The notes beneath the pieces were generated by a model that was not told the DNA's origin, made no database searches, and worked only from the letters and a program-made list of their open reading frames with translations. A stretch of 64,000 nucleotides of DNA from Myxococcales bacterium (GTDB lineage Bacteria > Myxococcota_A > Polyangia > Polyangiales > Polyangiaceae): NCBI GenBank assembly GCA_004193285.1, contig SECP01000002.1, positions 186,001-250,000 on the forward strand. Reading direction: 5' to 3'. Below, piece by piece: positions 7,256 to 15,207 of the stretch (positions are counted from its first letter, which is position 1; each line of letters begins with the position of its first letter). A program made the position numbers and the translations under genes.

Positions 7256-10041
7256 CCGTCCGCGCTCCCGATCAAGTCCTCTACCGCGCGCACGAGCGTC
7301 TCGTCGTGGAAGCTGCTCTTGGTCAGGTAATAATTGGCGCCCGCGTCCAAGCCCCGGAGGCGATCTTGCTCGCGGTCCTTGTAGGAGACGATGATGATGG
7401 GCGTGGCGCCCAGCCGAGCGTCTTGCTTGATGGCGCGCACCAGCTCGAGACCGTTCATGCGCGGCATGTCGATGTCGGTCACGATCAGGTCGTAGCGCGC
7501 GCCACGCGCCGAGTTCAGGCCGTCCACGCCGTCCACCGCGACGTCCACCTCGTAGCCGCGGTTCACGAGCAGCTGTTTCTCCACCTCACGCACGGTGATC
7601 GAGTCGTCTACCACCAGCACGCGCTTCCGGCTCCTCCGCGCGCTCGACTCCGCGCGTGCAGTGAGCTTATCGATGCGGCCGGCTTGTGCGAGCTTCTCGA
7701 TCGAGCGCATCAAGTCATCCACGTCCAAAATCAACGCGGGAGTGCCGTCCACCAAGATCGCGGCCGCGGCGATGTCCTGCACTTTGCCGAGCCGGGAGTC
7801 GAGTGGGCGCACGACGAGGTCGTGCTCACCGAGGAAGCGATCCACCGCCAGGCCGTAGCGGCGCGTGCGGTCTCCGATGACCACGACGCATACCTCGCTG
7901 TCGCTCGGCTGCTCCGAGGCAAACCCGAGCAACTGCGAAGCGCGAACGAGCGACACGTTCTCGCCCTCCAGAACGAAGTATTGAACCGCGGCCAGGGTCT
8001 CCACGTCCGCCGCCGCGACACGCAAAATGCGCTCGATCCGGAGGAGCGGGAACGCATAGGCCTCACCGGCGACCTCGGCGACGACCGCGCGCATGACGGA
8101 GCGGGTGACCGGGAGCTGCAGGTGGAAGCTAGTTCCACGCCCCAGCTCGGAGCTCACCCGCACGACCCCGGAGGCGGACTCGACCATGCTGCGCACGGCG
8201 TCCAGCCCCACGCCGCGTCCGGAGATTTCGGTGACGCTGCGCGCGGTCGAAAAGCCGGGCAAAAAGATGAACTCGAACAGCTCCACCGGGCTCAGCTCCC
8301 GAGCCACGCTCTCCCCCAGCAGACCCCGCTCGACGATCTTGCGCCGCAGTGCGGCCGGATCTACCCCGCGCCCGTCGTCCGTCACCGTGATCGCGAGCAT
8401 GCCGGCGTGATGACGCGCCTCGACGCGCACGAGGCCCTGCTCGCTTTTGCCCACGGCCGAGCGCTGCTCCGGCGTCTCCAGGCCATGATCTACGGCGTTT
8501 CTGAGAAGATGAGTGAGCGGCGCCTCGAGGCTCTCCAGCACGTCACGGTCCACGTCCGTGGCTTCGCCGCTGAGCTCGAAGCGCGCCTCTTTGCCCAGCT
8601 GCCGAGCCACGTCCCTCACCATGCGCGGGAAGCCCTGGGCGCAGTCGCCGAACGGACGCATGCGGCTCTTGAGCGCCTCGCGGTAGAGCCTATCGCTCAA
8701 ATCGTCCACTCGGCGAGCGTAGCTATCCAGCTCCGACATTTGCTGGGCGAGCAAGGACTTGCACTCCGCCGCCCTGCCTTTGGCTTCCTCCAAGCTGGAG
8801 CGCGAGGCCGCATCGAGGGCGCCGCTGCTCTGGCGATCCAGCGCCTCCAGCAGGGTCGCGAGCTCGCCTTGGCGACGACGGAGCCGCTGCAGCGCGGTCG
8901 CGAACGTCTGCACCCGTCGCGACTCCACGAGGGACTCACCGGCCAGACCCATCAAACGATTGATGCTCTGAGCGTTGACGCGAACGACGCGGTCACGCGG
9001 GCCGGCGGACGCAGCCATCGACGGCGTAGCGGGCCGTGCGGGCACGACCGACGCTGCCTCCGTCTGCTTCACCTGAATCTGTACCTCCGAAGGGGCACCC
9101 GAGAGGCGCGCGGCCAAGCCGAGCAAGCTCGGAGAGGGCACGTGCGGAACCGATAGGCGTAGCTGCGACAGGTGACGCAGGCGCTCCAGCAAATCAGTCG
9201 TCAGGCCCGCGCGCTCGGCCTGCCACTCGGCAAACCTCGGTAGCGGCACCTCGCCCATCTCCGAGAGCACGTCCACCGCCGCCAGTAGCACGTCCACCGA
9301 TTGCGGCGGCAACGCCAGGATTCCGTCTTGGGCCTTGACCAGGCAATCCTCGAGGGCGTGCGCGAGCTGAACCGCCAAGTCCAGCCCTACGATGCGCGCC
9401 GCACCCTTGATGGAGTGGGCCGCCCGCATCAAGCTCTCCAGGTCCGCGCGGCCGCCCGCTTCCAGCTCCACCAGCCCGCGGCTCAAGACTTCCGTGCAGG
9501 CGGCGGTCTCGGCGCGGAACAGCTCGACGATGTTGGCTTCGTCCTTGCTGGCGCCGGTTGGCTTCGAAGGCGAAGGCCCCCGAGTGCTCGCGGCCGCGCG
9601 CGGCGCACGCGAAGCGGCCAGCTGCGGCTGAACGCTGCTCGGCGCCTTGAGCAACGTAGCGATGCGCGCAAGGTAGCCCGTCTGCGCCTCCGCCCAGCGC
9701 AGCAGCTCCGTCGCGCCAACCGCGACCATTTGCTCGAAGCTCTCCGCGGCCGCGGCCAGCTTCGGCGCGTGCAGCGGATGCAGCCGGGTGCCGTGATGCT
9801 CGGCGTCTTGCAGCAAGCCTTCGACCGCCTCCGCGATGCGCGCGGCCGGCTCGAAGCCGATGATCTTGGCGGCGCCGCGGATGGAGTGGGCGGCGAGCAA
9901 CAAATCCGGCAGGAGCGCGCGCTGCCGCGAGGCGTCCTCGGCCAGGGCGGCGAGGCCGCTCTTCAACGTCGCCGAGTGGTCCCGCGTGTCGGCGAGAAAC
10001 AGCTCCACGAGCGGCAGCGGGGGAACCACGAGCTCGTTCAT
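7252..10041 (-). CDS. wspE: CheA-REC hybrid histidine kinase, WspE-like, two HPt domains
   Basis: 929 residues. Domain order: HPt1 (HSIRGAAKIIG, His about 52), HPt2 (HSIKGAARIVG, His about 209), dimerisation helices (from INRLMGLAGE), the CheA ATPase domain (N box HLLRNAVDHGLE, G1 DDGRGVDP, G2 GRGVGLDAV), a CheW-like coupling domain, and a C-terminal receiver with VVDDS, phospho-acceptor in IVTDIDMP and a conserved lysine (YLTKSS). This is the central kinase of the system and should phosphorylate the divergent WspR-like cyclase. Pseudomonas WspE, as I know it, has one HPt domain, so the second is notable. It overlaps both neighbours by 4 bases. Confidence 0.93.
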   Translation of the reverse strand: MNELVVPPLPLVELFLADTRDHSATLKSGLAALAEDASRQRALLPDLLLAAHSIRGAAKIIGFEPAARIAEAVEGLLQDAEHHGTRLHPLHAPKLAAAAESFEQMVAVGATELLRWAEAQTGYLARIATLLKAPSSVQPQLAASRAPRAAASTRGPSPSKPTGASKDEANIVELFRAETAACTEVLSRGLVELEAGGRADLESLMRAAHSIKGAARIVGLDLAVQLAHALEDCLVKAQDGILALPPQSVDVLLAAVDVLSEMGEVPLPRFAEWQAERAGLTTDLLERLRHLSQLRLSVPHVPSPSLLGLAARLSGAPSEVQIQVKQTEAASVVPARPATPSMAASAGPRDRVVRVNAQSINRLMGLAGESLVESRRVQTFATALQRLRRRQGELATLLEALDRQSSGALDAASRSSLEEAKGRAAECKSLLAQQMSELDSYARRVDDLSDRLYREALKSRMRPFGDCAQGFPRMVRDVARQLGKEARFELSGEATDVDRDVLESLEAPLTHLLRNAVDHGLETPEQRSAVGKSEQGLVRVEARHHAGMLAITVTDDGRGVDPAALRRKIVERGLLGESVARELSPVELFEFIFLPGFSTARSVTEISGRGVGLDAVRSMVESASGVVRVSSELGRGTSFHLQLPVTRSVMRAVVAEVAGEAYAFPLLRIERILRVAAADVETLAAVQYFVLEGENVSLVRASQLLGFASEQPSDSEVCVVVIGDRTRRYGLAVDRFLGEHDLVVRPLDSRLGKVQDIAAAAILVDGTPALILDVDDLMRSIEKLAQAGRIDKLTARAESSARRSRKRVLVVDDSITVREVEKQLLVNRGYEVDVAVDGVDGLNSARGARYDLIVTDIDMPRMNGLELVRAIKQDARLGATPIIIVSYKDREQDRLRGLDAGANYYLTKSSFHDETLVRAVEDLIGSADG

Positions 10042-10703
10042 CTGAGGCTCGCCTCGAGGGCGCGAAACGTCTTTTCCAGATCCAGGTGCCCGGCGCGCCG
10101 CTCACCGAACCGCAGCAGCTGGCGCACGTAAGAGGCGGCGTCCTGCTGCGAGGTTGCCGGTACCGCCGAAGAATCCTCCGCGCCAAAGCGATGTACGCCG
10201 TGCACCGCCTCCACCTCGAACGAGAAGCGCTGACCCTCGTGCTCGACCAGCAGCATCCGGGATCGAGGACCGCGAGACGGCGCACTCGCGACCTCGATTT
10301 GCAGCAGGCCGTGGAGCGAGCAACACAGCTCGAGCTGGCCGTGTATGTTGACGAGCCCGCAGAAGACGCGGCCGGTGCGGTGCCCCACGCGGTGAGGCGC
10401 GCGCGGCGCGGTCACCTCCACGACCGCGGTGGTGTCAATCGCGAGCAGCTGCTCACCTACCTCGAACACCACTGCGGAGACCGTGTCCGGAGCGCGCGAA
10501 GGGGCAGCTCGCGAGAGCCCCTCCGTCACCTCCGCCAAGTAGCCGGCGGGCGCGGCTCGATCCAAGAAAGCGCGCGCAGCGCCGCCGAAAACCGCGCAAT
10601 TGTGGCAATGAATCGCGGCCGCGAGCTTATCGCAGCTCCGATCGCCCTTCACCCCGATCGTGTTCCAGCAGTCCACGACCGGCAGCGTTAGCTCGGTGGT
10701 CAC
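10038..10703 (-). CDS. wspD: CheW-like coupling protein, WspD position
   Basis: 221 residues from a GTG start overlapping the upstream stop (GTGA). The N-terminal ~60 residues are Cys-containing (DCWNTIG, CHNC), as in WspD-type CheW proteins. The CheW domain follows (VVFEVGEQLLAIDTTAVVEV; GLVNIHGQLELCCSL). A helical tail ends the protein (RQLLRFGERRAGHLDLEKTF). It should couple the methyl-accepting receptor to the CheA kinase encoded next. It is the second of two CheW genes in the operon and sits between the CheR-TPR and CheA genes, exactly as in the Pseudomonas wsp operon. Confidence 0.88.
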   Translation of the reverse strand: MTTELTLPVVDCWNTIGVKGDRSCDKLAAAIHCHNCAVFGGAARAFLDRAAPAGYLAEVTEGLSRAAPSRAPDTVSAVVFEVGEQLLAIDTTAVVEVTAPRAPHRVGHRTGRVFCGLVNIHGQLELCCSLHGLLQIEVASAPSRGPRSRMLLVEHEGQRFSFEVEAVHGVHRFGAEDSSAVPATSQQDAASYVRQLLRFGERRAGHLDLEKTFRALEASLR

Positions 10704-11908
10704 GCGCCCTCACCTCTTCGCGCCCGCTCGGCCCGGCGCTTGAAGTTCGCGGCCGCGAGCTCGTCGCCGCGCTGTTCGTGCAGCAGGGCCAGATGAATCA
10801 AGGCTTCTTGGTGCCCGGGGTCGAGGTACAAAGTCTTGTTGAAGCAGGCGATGGCAGCATCTACGCCCCCTTCGGCCCGGTGGATGACGCCAAGCAAGCA
10901 ATAAGCCTTGGCGCTAGCGCCCGCTTCCGCGAGGCTCCGCTCACAAATCGCGCGCGCCTCCTGGAGCCGCCCCGCGTCCGCGAGCTCCGTGGCGCGCTCG
11001 AGGGAGGGCGCGGTCGCCAAGGGGATGCTCTCGCGCGCCGCCGCCTTCGTTGATTTCGCGTTCACGCGGCGGGCCGCGAGGGGCGTGGCTTTGCGCTCCG
11101 GCGCGCGCTTGACGAGGGGTGAAGCGACCTCGCGCGGCTGCTTCACGTAGGCGAACGGGGCCGCCTCCGCCTGCCGCTGGAAGCGAGCGCTCATGAGCTC
11201 TACGGCTTCCGCGTGACCCGAGAATAGAATGCCGTCGTCACGGAGCCATTGCGCCAGATTATCCAGCGCGCGACTGCGGGCGGCCGAGTCCAAGTAGATG
11301 AGCAAGTTGCGGCACAGCACGACGTCGAACGAGCGTGCCTCGAAGAGCGCGGAGTCCAGCACGTTGCCGCTCGCGAAGGTGACGGAAGCGCGAGGAAGCT
11401 CGGCCAGCGCGCTCCCCCCGTCTTTCGGCTCGAAGTAGCCGGGGTACTGCTGGGGCGAGGTCGCGCGGAACGCACTCTTGCGGTACACGCCGCGGCGCGC
11501 CTGAGACAGCGCTCGCTCGCTCACGTCCACCCCGCGCACCTGGAACCGCGCCGGCGCGAGCCCTGATTCCAGGAGCGCAATCGAGACCGAGTACGCCTCC
11601 TCACCGGTCGCGCAGGGCAGGCTGAGCACTCGCACGACGCGGCCGCGGCGAGCCAGGGGTAGCGCATGCCGCGCGAGGGCCTTGAACACCTCTTCGTCGC
11701 GAAAGAACCAGGTCTCCGAAACGACGATTTCTTCCACCAGGGCGCGCCGCTCTTCCGCGCTCTGCTCGAGCCGCTCCACGTAAGCCGCTAGCTGGGTTAG
11801 CCCGCTCTCGCGCAGGCGCGCCTTGACCGCCGCGTCGATGGCGCTGCCGCCGATCGAGCCCGGGTTGAGGCCGATCTCACGGCTGAGTAGGCTCTCGATC
11901 CTCTTCAC
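10700..11908 (-). CDS. wspC: CheR methyltransferase with TPR tail, WspC-like
   Basis: 402 residues from GTG 11908. The N-terminal CheR helical domain starts with IESLLSREIGLNPGSIG. The SAM-binding domain carries LSLPCATGEEAYS and the CRNLLIYLD motif. A basic Ala-rich linker (about residues 270-310) leads into a TPR segment (about 320-395: AYCLLGVIHRAEGG, CFNKTLYLDPGHQEAL). It methylates glutamates on the receptor encoded at 12371-13876. The TPR may localise it or limit its activity. The start overlaps the end of the upstream CheW gene by about 32 bases, suggesting coupled translation. Confidence 0.92.
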   Translation of the reverse strand: MKRIESLLSREIGLNPGSIGGSAIDAAVKARLRESGLTQLAAYVERLEQSAEERRALVEEIVVSETWFFRDEEVFKALARHALPLARRGRVVRVLSLPCATGEEAYSVSIALLESGLAPARFQVRGVDVSERALSQARRGVYRKSAFRATSPQQYPGYFEPKDGGSALAELPRASVTFASGNVLDSALFEARSFDVVLCRNLLIYLDSAARSRALDNLAQWLRDDGILFSGHAEAVELMSARFQRQAEAAPFAYVKQPREVASPLVKRAPERKATPLAARRVNAKSTKAAARESIPLATAPSLERATELADAGRLQEARAICERSLAEAGASAKAYCLLGVIHRAEGGVDAAIACFNKTLYLDPGHQEALIHLALLHEQRGDELAAANFKRRAERARRGEGA

Positions 11909-12371
11909 CGGCGGTGATCCTCATGGCGCTGGGAGCGGACGGCAGCGAAAGCCCGGAGACCTGCAGCAGGGCGCTCGGCTCCAGGAACTGCAGCGGCTCG
12001 CCCGCCTCCAGCAGCACCTCTGCGAAGTACGGCAGGGAGGCAACCGGCGCAGCGGTGGCGAGCGATTCGGCGAGGTGGCGCGCCTCGGTCATGTGCTCGG
12101 CGAGTAGCCCGACCGTTCGGTGCGAGCCGTCCGGCTGCCGGCAGTGAACGAGCGCGATGCGGCTGCTGAGCCGCGGCGGACAGCGGTAGCCCGCGACCAG
12201 CTGGCACAAATCCACGACCGGGGTGAGCTCTCCTCGGTAGGCGAACACTCCGCGCAGGCAGGCCGCGCCGTGGGCGAGCGGGCGAAGCTCCACCTCCGGA
12301 ATGACCGCGAGGACGTGCTCGCAGCGCAAGGCGTAGGCGGAGCCCGAGATGCGAAACGTGATGACGAGCAT
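11877..12371 (-). CDS. wspB: CheW-like coupling protein, WspB position
   Basis: 164 residues from ATG 12371, which overlaps the receptor stop by one base (TGATG); a TTG at 12374 is in frame but less likely. It is a single CheW domain: LVITFRISGSAYALRCEHV at the start, then GVFAYRGELTPVVDL and RIALVHC. This is the first coupling protein after the receptor, as in wspA-wspB. Function: an adaptor linking receptor hairpins to the CheA kinase. Confidence 0.9.
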   Translation of the reverse strand: MLVITFRISGSAYALRCEHVLAVIPEVELRPLAHGAACLRGVFAYRGELTPVVDLCQLVAGYRCPPRLSSRIALVHCRQPDGSHRTVGLLAEHMTEARHLAESLATAAPVASLPYFAEVLLEAGEPLQFLEPSALLQVSGLSLPSAPSAMRITAGEEDREPTQP

Positions 12372-13876
12372 CAAGCGCCTGCGTGGGAGGTCGTGGACAG
12401 CTCTTCACGCAGGCCCGAGACGACGTCTCGCAAGCTCTCCGTCGCGCTGTTGAACTCCTTCAGCGAAGCCGCGGTTTGCCGCGCGCCGTCCGTGAGCTGG
12501 GTCATGGCGTCGCTGATCTGGGAGGCGCCTTGCGATTGGCTGCGCATGCCCTCGTTCAGCGACTCGATGCGGCCGTTCAGCTCCTGCACTTGCTCGATGA
12601 TTTGGCCTAGCTGCTGGTTGATGTTTCCGACCGCTTCCACCCCGTGGCGGACCTGCTCGGTGAACTTGTCCATCTCCATCACCCCCGCCGAGACCGCCGC
12701 CTGCATGTGGCGAACCATCTGCTCGATGTCGAGGGTCGCGACCGCGGACTGATCCGCCAGCCGCCGAATCTCGCGCGCCACGACCAAGAAGCCGAGGCCG
12801 TACTCCCCTGCCTTCTCGGCCTCGATGGCCGCGTTGACGGATAGCAAGTTGGTCTGATCCGCGACTTTCGTGATCGTGGTCACCACGAGGTTGATGTCGC
12901 TCGCCTTCTCCCGGATGACCGCGAGCTTGGACGAGATGGAGCCGGTAGCGCCGGACAGCTGGCGCATCGTGCCGTCCATCTCCTCGAGCCCCGCCCGGCC
13001 GTTTTCGGCCAAGCTGGCCGCGTTGGAGGCGACGCCGCTGACTTGCTCCAAAGTGGACTGCAGCTCCTGACTCGTCGCCGAGATTTCCTTCACCGCGGCC
13101 GCGATCTGCGTCGTGGACGCGGAGTAGCCGGTGACGGTTGCTTGCTGCTCCTTGCTGGTCGCCGCGATCTGCGTGGCCGTGGACATCAGCGCGACCGAAG
13201 AGCGCTGCAAGCGCGTGACGAGGGAGCGCACGATGAGCCAAGCGATCCAAAGCACGAGCGCCACGATGAGCCCCGCGAGCGCGAGGAGCATCGAGGAGCT
13301 GCTCGAGACCAGCTCGGTGGCCGCCTTTTCGTGAGCCAAGTTCTGGGCCGTGGCTAGCCGAACCACCTCGTCGATCGCGGCGCGGTGGTCTTCGTACCGG
13401 TCCAGCAGCTTGCCGTGGGCAAGAGCCTTGGCCCGCGCCGAGTCCCCCGCGAGGAGCGCCGGCACCAGCTCTCGGTCGCGGATCTCGTAGAACTCCATCG
13501 CGGGCCGGTACGACTGAGCGACCATGTAGTCTTTCAGGCGACCCGAGGCGAGGTCCTCCACCCAGAAGGCTTGCCGCTCTTCGTACTCGCTGCGCAGCTT
13601 CTTACCGCGCTCGATGTAGGAGACGAGCTTACTTTTGTCCTCCTCCTCCACCATCAGCAAGACCAGTAGGTAAGACTCGATGACGTACTTGGGCGGCGGG
13701 AGCACGTCCGCAATCACGTCCTTGCCTTGGATGATGTCTCGGTAAACCGGACCGTTTACCTTGACCCTGCCGAGCGTGTGCCAAGACGCGCCGCTGATGG
13801 CCAGCAGCCCGACCATGAAGACGGCGACCAGCAGTGACAGTTTCGTGGAGAGCCTCAGGCTTGCGAAACGACCCAT
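12371..13876 (-). CDS. wspA: Methyl-accepting receptor, WspA-like, without HAMP
   Basis: 501 residues from ATG 13876, preceded by GAGG at suitable spacing; the open frame extends to 13990 but would overlap the divergent gene. TM1 is at about 13-31, a periplasmic helical sensor at 32-195 and TM2 at about 196-218. The cytoplasmic hairpin follows almost directly, with the signalling tip NAAIEAEKAGEYGLGF and VVAREIRRLADQSA, which strongly resembles WspA. I see no HAMP domain between TM2 and the helices starting near ATQIAATSKEQQ. No C-terminal CheR-docking pentapeptide is visible. WspA in Pseudomonas responds to surface contact or envelope stress. Confidence 0.92.
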   Translation of the reverse strand: MGRFASLRLSTKLSLLVAVFMVGLLAISGASWHTLGRVKVNGPVYRDIIQGKDVIADVLPPPKYVIESYLLVLLMVEEEDKSKLVSYIERGKKLRSEYEERQAFWVEDLASGRLKDYMVAQSYRPAMEFYEIRDRELVPALLAGDSARAKALAHGKLLDRYEDHRAAIDEVVRLATAQNLAHEKAATELVSSSSSMLLALAGLIVALVLWIAWLIVRSLVTRLQRSSVALMSTATQIAATSKEQQATVTGYSASTTQIAAAVKEISATSQELQSTLEQVSGVASNAASLAENGRAGLEEMDGTMRQLSGATGSISSKLAVIREKASDINLVVTTITKVADQTNLLSVNAAIEAEKAGEYGLGFLVVAREIRRLADQSAVATLDIEQMVRHMQAAVSAGVMEMDKFTEQVRHGVEAVGNINQQLGQIIEQVQELNGRIESLNEGMRSQSQGASQISDAMTQLTDGARQTAASLKEFNSATESLRDVVSGLREELSTTSHAGA

Positions 13877-13952
13877 AAAGCGACCTCGGCGAGTAACGAA
13901 CCCAGCTATGCTCGGAGCCGCCAGTAGAGCGGCCTCCCACCAGCGCCCGTAA
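13877..13952. promoter_or_regulatory. Divergent promoter region of the Wsp-like system
   Basis: 76 bases between the receptor start (minus) and the cyclase start (plus). Both promoters must lie here or inside the opposing coding sequence. A GAGG ribosome-binding site for the receptor is visible just upstream of 13876. I could not identify convincing -35/-10 or -24/-12 elements by eye. Confidence 0.45.
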
Positions 13953-15038
13953 GTGTCTACGTCGGAAGATACCCGCAAAACAGGAGCCAACGCCCAACGC
14001 GCCGAGCCCCGCTCGGTAGTTCTGTTGGTTGACGATCAGGCCATCGTAGCCGAGGCGCTCCGGCTCATGCTCGCAAATCAGCCGGACATCGAGCTCCACG
14101 TCTGCTCGGATGGCGCGCGCGCGCTCCCTCTGGCGCGCGAGCTCCGGCCAACCGTCATCCTCCAAGACCTGGTGATGCCGGAGGTGGACGGCTTTACCCT
14201 CGTGCGCTTCTTCAAGGCGGACCCGAGCCTCACGTCGATCCCCATCATCGTCCTTTCTTCCAAGGAAGACCCACGCGACAAGAGCCGCGCGTTCGCGATC
14301 GGCGCGAGCGACTACCTGGTGAAGATTCCAGACAAGATCGAGCTCATCGCACGCGTGCGCGCTCATTCGCGCAGCTTCCTCGCCCAGGTGGAGCGCGACG
14401 ACGCGTACCGGTCGCTGGCCGCCCTGAAGCACGAGCTGGAGCTAAAAAACGCCGAGCTTTCCCGGCTTTCTACGGTGGACGGGCTCACCGGCCTCGCCAA
14501 CCGGCGGCGCTTCGACGAGGTGCTGGAGCAAGAGTGCCGGCGCGCCCGGCGCGAAGGCGCGCCCCTCGCGCTGATCATGACGGACGTGGACTTCTTCAAG
14601 AAGTACAACGACACGTACGGTCACCAGGGCGGCGACGAATGCTTGCGCAAGGTCGCGGCGGTGCTGGCTCAAAGCGCACGCCGGCCCGCGGACTTGGCCG
14701 CGCGCTATGGCGGCGAGGAGTTCGCGCTCGTGCTGCCCCACACCACGCTCGAGGGAGCGGGCGTCGTGGCGGAGACCCTGCGTGCTGGCGTCGCGGCGCT
14801 CGGCTTGCTGCACGCGGCCTCGAGCGTCGCCTCCCACGTCACGTTGAGCTTGGGCGTCGCGGTCGGGGAGGCGACGGAAGCCGACCTGGCGCCGGAGGAC
14901 CTGCTGCAAAGGGCAGATTCAGCGCTGTACGAAGCCAAGCGTGGCGGGCGAGACCGATTCGTCATTCACGCCGGCGGCCAGAGCGAGGCGAGCGACGCGG
15001 AGGTCCACGACGGCGCTAGCGATAACACCCGGCAGTGA
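13953..15038 (+). CDS. wspR: Response regulator diguanylate cyclase, WspR-like
   Basis: 361 residues from GTG 13953. Receiver domain at about 20-140 (VVLLVDDQ, phospho-acceptor Asp about 72 in LQDLVMPEVDG). A coiled linker of about 30 residues follows, then a GGDEF domain. The active site is GGEEF (about 253-257), and an RxxD inhibitory site (RPAD, about 244-247) lies five residues upstream, so feedback inhibition by c-di-GMP is expected. It should be phosphorylated by the CheA-REC kinase encoded at 7252-10041 and make c-di-GMP. In Pseudomonas wspR ends the operon; here it is transcribed divergently from the receptor gene. Confidence 0.92.
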   Translation: MSTSEDTRKTGANAQRAEPRSVVLLVDDQAIVAEALRLMLANQPDIELHVCSDGARALPLARELRPTVILQDLVMPEVDGFTLVRFFKADPSLTSIPIIVLSSKEDPRDKSRAFAIGASDYLVKIPDKIELIARVRAHSRSFLAQVERDDAYRSLAALKHELELKNAELSRLSTVDGLTGLANRRRFDEVLEQECRRARREGAPLALIMTDVDFFKKYNDTYGHQGGDECLRKVAAVLAQSARRPADLAARYGGEEFALVLPHTTLEGAGVVAETLRAGVAALGLLHAASSVASHVTLSLGVAVGEATEADLAPEDLLQRADSALYEAKRGGRDRFVIHAGGQSEASDAEVHDGASDNTRQ

Positions 15039-15207
15039 GAAGCCGTGTGTCGCGAATGTTTCCAGTGGCGCGCGCGCACAGTGTGCCGGAAGGAGCGTTG
15101 GTGTCGCGCAATTCCGGATCGCGGGCCGCGAATCGGTTTGCACTTTCGCTACACGGAGCAGAGTATCGGACGCTAGGCGGTCGTGCTTCGGGCGCGAGCG
15201 CTGCAGC

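Noticed and set aside
7306..9156. Plus-strand open frame of 616 codons opposite the CheA gene
   Set aside because: Shadow of the CheA-REC gene, which has all kinase boxes.
13877..13990. Longer WspA start at 13990
   Set aside because: It would overlap the divergent wspR-like gene and add residues without membrane or domain features; ATG 13876 has a ribosome-binding site and directly precedes TM1.
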